From assembly GCA_025462645.1 (NCBI GenBank), contig JAOAPB010000064.1, forward strand, positions 185,208 through 249,207: 64,000 nt of DNA. The letters run 5' to 3'. The DNA is from Edaphobacter sp. Lineage in GTDB: Bacteria; Acidobacteriota; Terriglobia; Terriglobales; Acidobacteriaceae. A model generated the notes under the pieces. The model made no database searches and was not told the DNA's origin. It saw only the letters and a program-made list of their open reading frames with translations. Of the stretch, positions 17,318 through 24,953 are shown piece after piece (position 1 is the stretch's first letter; each line of letters begins with the position of its first letter). Position numbers and translations under genes: made by a program.

Positions 17318-17436
17318 TGAATGGGCCTCTAATAACTAAGATCAGATGCCAAGCTGAGGAAAGGAGATGTTAGAGTTGCACCTGCTTTTCGGGTGTCAAG
17401 AAAGGGGGAGATATGACTCCTAAACACTGCCCCTCG

Positions 17437-17492
17437 CTCCTGTGAATTCAGGAGAGTACTCGATCTAGATTGAGTCAGCTGACTGGCTCAAT
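17437..17492. promoter_or_regulatory. Palindrome cluster upstream of the TonB receptor gene
   Basis: Three adjoining inverted repeats are visible: CTCCTG/CAGGAG (17437-17454); an 18-bp near-perfect palindrome centred on CTAG (17458-17475); and a perfect 12-bp palindrome AGTCAGCTGACT (17473-17484). The last is framed by TTGAG and CTCAA. They lie 120-175 bp upstream of the receptor start and may be operators. Between here and 17807 I see no gene I can support; a 104-codon minus-strand frame at 17488-17802 has no recognisable features. Confidence 0.4.
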
Positions 17493-17807
17493 TGTCGCCG
17501 AAATCTCTGAAATCTTCACCATAGCTGCTTAGTCGCGACAAATCGGCTTTTCGGAAGCGATCTTTTACAATGACTGATTCGTTGCGCAGTATGGCGAGAT
17601 CAAGCTCCGTCGGCCCGGTACACCTCAGCGAGTGTATTGCCCTTCCATGAGAAGGCCGGTCGATGTCAACTGCGTTCGTCTTGTTGCTCGAGGCCCGTCT
17701 CTTGAGGCATCGAAGATTTCGTGATCTACCCATCTGTATCGGTGAATCATCGGTGAATCCGGCCCAAGCCATTTTGATTTGAACGACATGCGCTATGATC
17801 AAAATGC

Positions 17808-18209
17808 ATGAGGTTTTCGGCTACAAAACGGCACCCTTCGACAAAAGGTAATGATGTATGGTCGTTTGCGTCGCGACTCGCCTTGGTCTTGCTCATGATC
17901 TTGGTAATCCTTACCCCAATTACGCAAGGTATTTGGAGTAACGATAACTTTCTGCATGGTCATGATGATACCGAATTTAACCTATTCATGGCTTTAACCT
18001 TGGTCTTACTCGCACTCCTTATTTGCCGACACTGTCAAAATGTGCTCGATAAAGTCCTTAGTTCTTTTCAGGATGTGCTCACATTTTTACTCCGGCTCTT
18101 TGGGGAGCAGACTTTGAGCGCACCTGTCAAAGACGTGTCCCCTGCGTGTGACCACGACCGCGTCTCTCCTTCTGAAGCGTCTGCCTACCACCTTCCCCTT
18201 TTAATCTGA
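17808..18209 (+). CDS. Small membrane protein at head of heavy-metal efflux operon
   Basis: A 133-residue protein with two predicted transmembrane segments (LALVLLMILVILTPITQGIW and NLFMALTLVLLALLICRHC). They are joined by a short loop carrying HGHDDTE, a possible metal-binding patch, and the second segment ends in a Cys next to a His. The soluble C-terminal tail (~80-133) has no known domain. It precedes a CzcCBA-like operon by 430 bp with only a remnant gene between. By position it recalls small periplasmic or membrane accessory proteins of czc operons (CzcI-like), but I cannot show homology. It could be a metal sensor or a chaperone feeding the pump. Confidence 0.55.
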   Translation: MRFSATKRHPSTKGNDVWSFASRLALVLLMILVILTPITQGIWSNDNFLHGHDDTEFNLFMALTLVLLALLICRHCQNVLDKVLSSFQDVLTFLLRLFGEQTLSAPVKDVSPACDHDRVSPSEASAYHLPLLI

Positions 18210-18302
18210 TTTGCCTTCTCCTGCGACTCTGAGGCCCTTTCACGAAGGTCCTTTCGTCCCATTTCTGATAGCGATTCTTTTGCGGAGCGCGTTGGAGAGG
18301 TA

Positions 18303-18638
18303 ATGAAGAAATCAGAAGTGCTTCAGGCATGGTCATCTATCCTGGCGGGGATCATCCCGTCACTATCGATCGAGATCACCAAAGAATTCCCTCTTCGATG
18401 CCCTGGATGTTATGCCTTCGATCCGGCTCATCTTGGAAGCGATATTCAGCTCCGTCAGTTCTCGGACTACAAGAGTGAAGAACTGTTCCAAAATGAGCTG
18501 GCGCTCGTGGATTGCTACAAACCTGCCGGTCATCTCTTCTTCGCATCCCAATGCATCGGCAAATTATGGAGACAAATCACAAAATTGGCCTCTCCGAAGG
18601 TGAAAGCCGCACAGGAGTCACCATTAAAGATCCTATGA
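18303..18638 (+). pseudogene. Truncated radical-SAM protein remnant coupled to czcC
   Basis: The first ~65 residues match the N-terminus of a radical-SAM enzyme: AWSSILAGIIPSLSIEIT followed by KEFPLRCPGCYAF. In the normal Cx3Cx2C iron-sulfur motif the first Cys is replaced by Phe (EFPLRCPGC), so the cluster cannot form. After ALVDCYKP the frame no longer resembles the family, and only 111 residues remain of an expected ~350. A good Shine-Dalgarno sequence (GGAGAGG, 18293-18299) precedes it and its TGA overlaps the ATG of the outer-membrane efflux gene. It may therefore still be translated and serve only to couple translation. Full-length relatives are often found near such transporters in this phylum (my recollection, unverified). 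Confidence 0.6.
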
Positions 18639-19897
18639 AGACGATTACGACAACCATATTGGGTAATAGGACGTGGCCTGCTTTAGGGGCTGCGATCCTC
18701 ATTATCGGGATCTCACCCGCATCGCTTGCTGGCCAGCAGTCGCTCAGTCTTCACCAGGCAATCGAAGAGGGATTGCGAAGTCCTGCTGCTCTGGCCTACC
18801 AAGGTGTGGCGGATCAAACTGCGGCACTGATTCGGCAGGCGAAGCTTCGACCCAATCCAAGAATTTTCCTTCAGTCGGAAGACCTTCGCCCGTGGGACAG
18901 TAACTTCTCGATGGCTGAGAACAGTGAGTCCTATGTTTATGCCGGTCAGGTTATCGAGCTCGATGGAAAACGCGGAAAAAGACTCGACCTTGCGAAGTCC
19001 AATGCCTCTCGCGCTCAAGCGACGCTCAGCCTGCAGCGTCAGCAGCTTGCTTCGCGGATTGCGAACGCGTACTGGAGCTTTGCTGCAGCGAACGCGGCAG
19101 TGGCATTACAGAAGCAAAATCTCCGGAGTGCCGATGACGTAGTACGGTATCACCGGGAACGTGTGGACGCGGGGGCCATGCGCGGCGTGGACTTGCTCCG
19201 CATGGAGTTGGAACATGACCGTGCAAAGCTCGCCCTGCAAACAGCGGAAAGGGAAGCAAACGAAGCGCGTTTACAGCTCTGCCGAGAGATCGGGCGTACT
19301 TCATTTTCTATAGACGTGCAACTCACAGACCCGCTCACGGCAATCGATCCTGTTCAAGAGTTATCCGTCGAAGCTGCGATAGCACAACGTCCCGATGTGG
19401 TTGCTGCTCGAGAGGCAGTAAACAGCGCGAGAGCAGACTTACGCCTTCAGCATGCGAATGCCGTCCCGGACGCCGATCTAATCGGTGGTTACAAACGGAA
19501 CACTGGGAATAATACTCTCTATAGCTCACTGCAAATTCAACTTCCATTCCAGAATAGGAATCAGGGAGAGATCGCTCGGGCTGAGGCTTCCGTGCGTATT
19601 GCCGAAGCTTTGAGAGCGCAGGCGGAATTGTCTGCTCGTGCAGAGATCGAGGCTGCTCACGCAGCCTATCAACGTTCTCTAGAAATTGTGGAGACAACTA
19701 TGCCCGAGATGCAGAACCGTGCGAAAGAGCATCTCGCCATTCTGGATGACGCGTATCGCACGGGTGGAACCGACTTGCTGCGGTACATCGACGCCCGCCG
19801 TCTTTCTGTCGAAGTGGAACTAAACGCTTTGCAGCGCCTCACTGAATACCACATGAGCGCAGCGCGCCTGCAGCTCGCTTACGGAGAACAACCATGA
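18635..19897 (+). CDS. czcC: Outer-membrane efflux protein, CzcC-like (TolC family)
   Basis: A 420-residue protein from ATG 18635 with a Sec signal (LGAAILIIGISPASLAGQQ). It carries two outer-membrane-efflux-protein repeats: long heptad-rich helices (ASRAQATLSLQRQQLASRIA, NEARLQLCREIG, ARAEIEAAHAAYQRSLEIV) and short beta segments. It forms the trimeric exit duct of a tripartite metal pump spanning the periplasm and outer membrane. It overlaps the adaptor gene by 4 bp and is followed by the CzcA-type permease; that three-gene order C-B-A is the classical one. An in-frame extension to 18512 lacks a signal and runs through the remnant gene, so it is rejected. The symbol reflects family membership; metal specificity is unproven. 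Confidence 0.88.
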   Translation: MKTITTTILGNRTWPALGAAILIIGISPASLAGQQSLSLHQAIEEGLRSPAALAYQGVADQTAALIRQAKLRPNPRIFLQSEDLRPWDSNFSMAENSESYVYAGQVIELDGKRGKRLDLAKSNASRAQATLSLQRQQLASRIANAYWSFAAANAAVALQKQNLRSADDVVRYHRERVDAGAMRGVDLLRMELEHDRAKLALQTAEREANEARLQLCREIGRTSFSIDVQLTDPLTAIDPVQELSVEAAIAQRPDVVAAREAVNSARADLRLQHANAVPDADLIGGYKRNTGNNTLYSSLQIQLPFQNRNQGEIARAEASVRIAEALRAQAELSARAEIEAAHAAYQRSLEIVETTMPEMQNRAKEHLAILDDAYRTGGTDLLRYIDARRLSVEVELNALQRLTEYHMSAARLQLAYGEQP

Positions 19898-21120
19898 GAA
19901 CTCCCGCAGTTTGTGTTTTTGTCGTTTTCGCGATGCTTCTGGCCTTGGGATGCTCTAAGAAAGAGCCCATCAACAGCGCAGTTCAAGCGGCGCAATCCCC
20001 AGGTGCCAGCAAAGCACAAGGAACCAGCGACACCGTCGAACTTACGGTAGAGCAGCAAAGACAAGCCGGTGTGCGCACCGCGTCCGTGGAAACGCGCTCA
20101 GCACCACAGTCGCTCATCGTGACCGGGAAGGTATCGGTGGATGAACAGCATACCGCGCACATTGGCGCCTTGGCAGACGGAATCGTCGAGAACGTCTATG
20201 TGTTGCCAGGAGATAACGTCCGAGCAGGTCAGTCCCTCGCCAAGTTGCATAGCCATTTGATTCATGAAACCGCTGGTGCTCTTGCACAAGCCTATGCCCA
20301 GGTACAGGAGAAGCAAGGCGCACTGCGATTTGCGGAGCAGGCGCGAGTTCGCTATGAGCACTTGTACAACATTCGTGCCGCGTCGGCGGAAGAAGATCAG
20401 CACGCCAAACAACAGCTCATCCAAGCGCAAGCGGAACTCCTGATGGCCGAGGCCTCTGTTCATCAGGAGCGGGAGCATCTATCGGAGCTATTGCAGGTGA
20501 AGGCAGAGAGCTTGAACGTTGATAACATCTTCAAGTTTGAAGATATCCCCATTCGTACTCCCTTGAGCGGTGTTGTCATCAAGCGCAATGTCACGGCTGC
20601 GACCGTCGTTCAAGCAGGTACAGAGGCCTTCGTGGTCTCTGATCCGAGTACGGTGTGGGTGACTGGTGCTGTCAATGAGAAGGACATTGCTTTAGTGAAG
20701 ATCGGAAGTCCCGTGACTGTAAAAGTCCAAGGTTACCCGAACGAATTATTTCATGGACGTGTGGGGCAATTGGGAAGCGCTCTCGATTCCGAGACAAGAA
20801 CGGTTCCTGTACGTGTTGTTGTTCCAAACTCGGGACTCAAGTTGAGGCCCGAGATGTTCGCAACCGCCGAGATTCACGAGTCTGTCACGCATCCGGCGAT
20901 CTTCATACCAGAAGATGCGGTGCAGGAGATTAAGGGTATCCCGACCGTCTTCGTTGCTGTCGATAGGGATCACTTCCGAGCGCAAAGCGTAACACTTGGA
21001 ACTCGGAGTGATGGGCACGTGGAAGTGTTTCAGGGTCTTCGGCAGGGAGATCGCGTCGCGATCGCTGGTGCATTCATGGTCAAGTCGGGACTCCTAAAGA
21101 GCTCCCTGGGGGGGAAATAG
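19894..21120 (+). CDS. czcB: RND efflux periplasmic adaptor lipoprotein, CzcB-like
   Basis: A 408-residue membrane-fusion protein. The N-terminus is a lipoprotein signal with lipobox LALGC (Cys ~23), so it is anchored in the inner membrane. The order of parts is biotinyl-lipoyl-like half (IGALADGIVENVYVLPGDNVRAG), helical hairpin (~120-190, YAQVQEKQGALRFAEQARVR), second lipoyl half (IRTPLSGVVIKRNVTAATVV), beta-barrel (VNEKDIALVKIGSPVTVKV) and membrane-proximal domain. It bridges the CzcA-type pump and the CzcC-type duct. No His-rich metal-binding N-terminal extension, as in Cupriavidus CzcB, is present. It overlaps czcC by 4 bp and ends 3 bp before czcA. Confidence 0.9.
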   Translation: MRTPAVCVFVVFAMLLALGCSKKEPINSAVQAAQSPGASKAQGTSDTVELTVEQQRQAGVRTASVETRSAPQSLIVTGKVSVDEQHTAHIGALADGIVENVYVLPGDNVRAGQSLAKLHSHLIHETAGALAQAYAQVQEKQGALRFAEQARVRYEHLYNIRAASAEEDQHAKQQLIQAQAELLMAEASVHQEREHLSELLQVKAESLNVDNIFKFEDIPIRTPLSGVVIKRNVTAATVVQAGTEAFVVSDPSTVWVTGAVNEKDIALVKIGSPVTVKVQGYPNELFHGRVGQLGSALDSETRTVPVRVVVPNSGLKLRPEMFATAEIHESVTHPAIFIPEDAVQEIKGIPTVFVAVDRDHFRAQSVTLGTRSDGHVEVFQGLRQGDRVAIAGAFMVKSGLLKSSLGGK

Positions 21121-21123
21121 CCA

Positions 21124-24100
21124 ATGGGCCGAATGCTAGATTTCCTTCTCGACAATCGTTGGCTAGTTTTCGGCCTCCTGCTCATGATCATCGTGGGTGG
21201 TGTTGTCGTCATGTTGCAACTTCCCATCGAAGCTTTTCCCGATCTGACGAATAACCAGGTCGTCGTAACCGTCGACTGTCCCGGCATGTCACCGGTTGAA
21301 GTGGAACAACTCGTCACCTATCCGATGGAGACGGTAATGATGGGTTTGCCGAAGCTTCAAATTGTCCGCTCGACATCAAAGCTCGAACTCTCGATGGTGA
21401 CGGTGATCTTCGACGATTCGATGGATCGATATCTGGTTCGCCAGCTTGTCGCCGAGCGTTTGAATCAGGTCCAGGGACGTATTCCCGCAAATCTTCAACC
21501 GCGTATGAATCCCATGGCGACCGCCTTCGGTGAGGTCTACCAATACACGCTCAGCGGGCCCAAGAGCTCACTCATGGACCTGAAGACGCTGCAGGACTGG
21601 AATATTCGATTCGCCCTGTTGACCATTCCTGGCATCAGTGAGGTCAACTCGTGGGGCGGTTACACAAAACAGTACACCGTGGAAGTCGACCCCGAGTCTC
21701 TGCGTCGTTATAACCTTACTCTGCATGATGTCGTAACCGCTGTTTCCGAGAACAATGCCAACTTCGGTGGCAGTTATATCGAGCACGCGGAGCAACAGTA
21801 CACGCTTCGTGGAATTGGTCGCGTCGAAGGCCTGGCTGATCTCGGCAATATGCCTGTCGCAGTGAGCCAAGGGACGCCAGTACTTCTGAAACAGGTAGCC
21901 AATCTCCGGATCGAGCCGATGCTTCGCCATGGTGCGGTTATGAAAGACGGGCAGGGTGAGACTGTCTCTGGAATGGTCATTCTGCTACGAGGCGAGAACG
22001 GCGGCAAAATCCTGGAGCAGATCAAAGAGAAGGTTGCAAGTCTGAAGCTGCCCGACGACGTTAAAATCACATCGTTCTATGACCAGTCGAGTGTGATTGA
22101 TGCGACGATCCATACCGTCAAGAAGAATCTCTTCGAGGCAGCCTTTCTCGTCATTGTCGTGCTTCTGATCTTCCTCGGAGACTGGCGCGCTGCAATTGTG
22201 GTGGCTCTCACCATTCCGCTCTCGCTGCTCTTCGGATTCATGGGTATGAAGCTCTTCGGAATTTCAGCGAACCTGATGAGCTTAGGTGCAATCGACTTTG
22301 GCACCATCGTGGATGGCTCCGTGGTCATGGTGGAAAATTGTATCCATCATCTTGAGTCGGATCGGGAGAATAAGTCGGTTTTCAGGGTCGTGCGCGAGGC
22401 CGCTCGTGAAGTCTCACGACCTGTGATCTTCGGCGTGCTCATCATAATGGCTGTGTATATCCCAATCTTTACGCTTGAAGGGCTTGAAGGACGGATGTTT
22501 CGCCCGATGGCCGTTACCGTTGTGGCAGCGCTGACTGGATCGCTCTTTCTTGCGCTCTTCGTCGTGCCTACGCTTTGCACCTATGTACTGCGCAAGACGA
22601 ATCATGCAGGAGGAGATCCTGCTCACAAGGAAGGGTCCGGCTGGTTTGATCGGCTACGCTCGTGCTATAAGCGTTCTCTTGAACACGCCCAAAAGAAACG
22701 CCGCTTCGTTATCTTTGGCGCACTTGCGATGGTGGTTGTCGCATTGGGATCACTCAAGTTCATCGGAACTGAGTTCATGCCGACGCTCGATGAGGGTTCG
22801 ATGATCATCACGTCCAGGCGACTACCGGGAATCTCCTTGAGTAAGTCCATCCAGATAGGAACACAGATAGAAAAGACCATTCGTAGTTTTCCTGAGGTCA
22901 CGAGTGTCGTGACCAAGCTAGGCCGCCCCGACCTCGCCACCGAAGCGATGGATGTTCACGAGTCAGACTCATATATCTCTTTTGCTCCGGAGAAGGATTG
23001 GAAGTGCTGTCATACCAAACAAGAACTCGAACGCAAGCTTGAATCCGCGCTCAACGTCATCCCGGGTGTTGCTTATGAATTTACGCAACCTATGCAGATG
23101 CGAATGGATGAGACGATCACCGGCACTCGTGGCGATCTTGCCCTCAAGATCTTCGGTCCGGATCTCGACACTCTGGATTCGCTTGGGCACAAGGCAGCGG
23201 ATGTCGTACGTTCTGTGCGTGGCTCTTCACAGACGCAAATGGAGCAGTTCTCTGGTGCAGAAGAGGTTCAGATTCACATCGATCGTGCCGCCGCGGCTCG
23301 CTATGCTGTAAAGGTCAGCGACGTACAAGAAGTTATCGAAAGCATGTATGGCAGCAGAGAGATATCTGAGATCGTCGAGGGCGATCAACGATTCTCGCTG
23401 GCAGTGCGACTGCCGGATCGAGCCCGCAATGATCTCGGCGGTGTTCGATCGCTGCAACTCAAAGCACCTACCGGGGATCTCGTCCGACTAGACCAGGTAG
23501 CGGACATCCGCTTTACTCCAGGTCCGATTCTCGTTAACCGTGAAAATGCCCATCGCAGAGTTGTTGTGATGTCAAATGTTTCCGGCCGCGATTTGGGAAG
23601 TTTCGTCAACGAATGCAAACAGGCCGTTGCCCGCTCGCTCCCGTTGCCACCTGGATACCACTTGGAGTGGGGCGGCCAATTCGAGAATCAAACGCGCGCG
23701 GAAGAGCGCCTGATGATTGTCGTTCCAGTTTCAATTTTGATAATCGCCGGTCTGCTCTACGCCACTTTTCGAAACTTAGCACAAACGACACTGATCCTTG
23801 GCATTGTCCCTCTTGCCTTGGTTGGCGGAATTGCAGCACTGTGGATTACCGGAATAAACCTGAATCTGTCAGCCAGCGTAGGGTTTATTGCGCTCTTCGG
23901 TATTGCCGTACTTAACGGCGTGGTGATGGTGAGCCACATCAATTCATTGCGAATGCGTGGTCTGCCGATGCGGGAGGCCGTTCAGCACGGTGCCGCCGAT
24001 CGCCTTCGTCCCGTGCTTATAACCGCTCTTGTTGCAAGCCTAGGCTTCGTCCCCATGGCACTTGCTCACTCCCGAGGTGCTGAGGTGCAACGCCCCTTGG

Positions 24101-24225
24101 CAACGGTCGTCATTGGAGGTCTGTTCTCCGCAACGGCACTGACTCTGTACGTGCTTCCGCTTCTATACCCGCGGTTCAGCAAACATCTGCCCGATATGCC
24201 CGAACCTCAGAAGAAATCAGCCTGA
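21124..24225 (+). CDS. czcA: Heavy-metal efflux RND permease, CzcA-like (HME family)
   Basis: A 1,033-residue inner-membrane proton/metal antiporter, normal length for CzcA. TM1 is near the N-terminus (WLVFGLLLMIIVGGVVVMLQ), followed by the conserved PIEAFPDLTNNQV. TM4 carries the HME signature DFGTIVDGSVVMVEN with both Asp and the Glu of the proton relay. Two large periplasmic loops and twelve TM segments in two halves are visible; the second half contains GTEFMPTLDEGSMIIT, typical of metal RND pumps. TM10-12 end with FIALFGIAVLNGVVMVSHIN. The likely substrates are divalent cations (Co/Zn/Cd/Ni) or Cu/Ag; this cannot be settled by eye. It is the last gene of the operon; no clear terminator follows. 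Confidence 0.93.
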   Translation: MGRMLDFLLDNRWLVFGLLLMIIVGGVVVMLQLPIEAFPDLTNNQVVVTVDCPGMSPVEVEQLVTYPMETVMMGLPKLQIVRSTSKLELSMVTVIFDDSMDRYLVRQLVAERLNQVQGRIPANLQPRMNPMATAFGEVYQYTLSGPKSSLMDLKTLQDWNIRFALLTIPGISEVNSWGGYTKQYTVEVDPESLRRYNLTLHDVVTAVSENNANFGGSYIEHAEQQYTLRGIGRVEGLADLGNMPVAVSQGTPVLLKQVANLRIEPMLRHGAVMKDGQGETVSGMVILLRGENGGKILEQIKEKVASLKLPDDVKITSFYDQSSVIDATIHTVKKNLFEAAFLVIVVLLIFLGDWRAAIVVALTIPLSLLFGFMGMKLFGISANLMSLGAIDFGTIVDGSVVMVENCIHHLESDRENKSVFRVVREAAREVSRPVIFGVLIIMAVYIPIFTLEGLEGRMFRPMAVTVVAALTGSLFLALFVVPTLCTYVLRKTNHAGGDPAHKEGSGWFDRLRSCYKRSLEHAQKKRRFVIFGALAMVVVALGSLKFIGTEFMPTLDEGSMIITSRRLPGISLSKSIQIGTQIEKTIRSFPEVTSVVTKLGRPDLATEAMDVHESDSYISFAPEKDWKCCHTKQELERKLESALNVIPGVAYEFTQPMQMRMDETITGTRGDLALKIFGPDLDTLDSLGHKAADVVRSVRGSSQTQMEQFSGAEEVQIHIDRAAAARYAVKVSDVQEVIESMYGSREISEIVEGDQRFSLAVRLPDRARNDLGGVRSLQLKAPTGDLVRLDQVADIRFTPGPILVNRENAHRRVVVMSNVSGRDLGSFVNECKQAVARSLPLPPGYHLEWGGQFENQTRAEERLMIVVPVSILIIAGLLYATFRNLAQTTLILGIVPLALVGGIAALWITGINLNLSASVGFIALFGIAVLNGVVMVSHINSLRMRGLPMREAVQHGAADRLRPVLITALVASLGFVPMALAHSRGAEVQRPLATVVIGGLFSATALTLYVLPLLYPRFSKHLPDMPEPQKKSA

Positions 24226-24510
24226 AAGCGGAGATTAAATTGATGTCATGCCTAAAAAACTGCTTTGCTCCTCGCGCTTAGTGCCAACTGTTCAGTGCGC
24301 AACGTCATGGGCGGCGCACTGATTCTGTACAGAACTACAACTCTCCCCAGAGGACCACGAATCCGATATTGAATGTTGAGTTCAAGTCGACGTCACCTGT
24401 GGTCAACGAGCGCGCTCTATGGAATCTACTTGGTCACGGACGTTTGATCCGAGCAATCCGCTTCTGCCTCTCTCTGTCGATATGTGACATTCCTTGTCGC
24501 CGGCTCTTAC

Positions 24511-24529
24511 CATACCCTAGTGGGGTATG
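24511..24529. promoter_or_regulatory. CsoR-operator-like palindrome
   Basis: CATACCC (24511-24517) and GGGTATG (24523-24529) form a perfect 7-bp inverted repeat around TAGTG. The ATACCC-N5-GGGTAT layout resembles operators of CsoR/RcnR-type metal repressors (established for that family), fitting the adjoining metal efflux genes. A run of eight A residues begins 3 bp further on. Confidence 0.35.
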
Positions 24530-24844
24530 CTAAAAAAAAGAATGCGGATTTCTCTGGACAGGTGGACTGAAGGACTTATGAGCATAGCTGCTGTACTCGA
24601 ATCTCCCGGTATGTCGAGAGCGTCTCTGTGCCGCGATGAGCGTCGCGAATATTGAGTAGCTCCGCTAGTCACCTTTTTCAATGCTCGTCGCAACATACAA
24701 CGTGCGACCTGAGTGTTGAGAAGCCCTTCAAGGGTTGCGTAAGCTTCGATTAGCGGTATGATCCGCCTCTGAAACAAAATGAACACACCGAGATTAACTC
24801 TAGGTTCATAAAATTGGATGGACAAAACTCCACCCTATATATAG

Positions 24845-24867
24845 CCGGTTTGCTCAAAAAAAACCGG
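24845..24867. repeat. Inverted repeat upstream of the porin gene
   Basis: CCGGTTT (24845-24851) and AAACCGG (24861-24867) pair around a 9-nt A-rich loop, 87 bp before the porin start codon. It follows the AT-rich segment TATATATA and may be an operator or leader hairpin. No T-tract follows, so it is not a terminator for czcA. Confidence 0.35.
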
Positions 24868-24953
24868 TGTAGCGATTAAGTAGGAAGAGGCCGCAGCATG
24901 ATTATCGAAATGTATCTCCCGAGACGGTCAGCGAACACAGGTACGAATCCCTC

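Larger units (their letters stand above)
24226..24953. other. Intergenic stretch between metal pump and porin genes
   Basis: There is no intact gene. A minus-strand frame at 24517-24825 contains a segment (LLNTQVARCMLRRALKK) that loosely recalls the C-terminal helix of CsoR/RcnR-type metal repressors, including a Cys at the metal-ligand position. The upstream half of that family is absent, so at best it is a remnant. Two inverted repeats lie in the stretch and are listed separately. Confidence 0.4.

Noticed and set aside
17488..17802. 104-codon minus-strand frame upstream of the efflux operon
   Set aside because: No family resemblance, signal or ribosome-binding site; lies in a region rich in palindromes.
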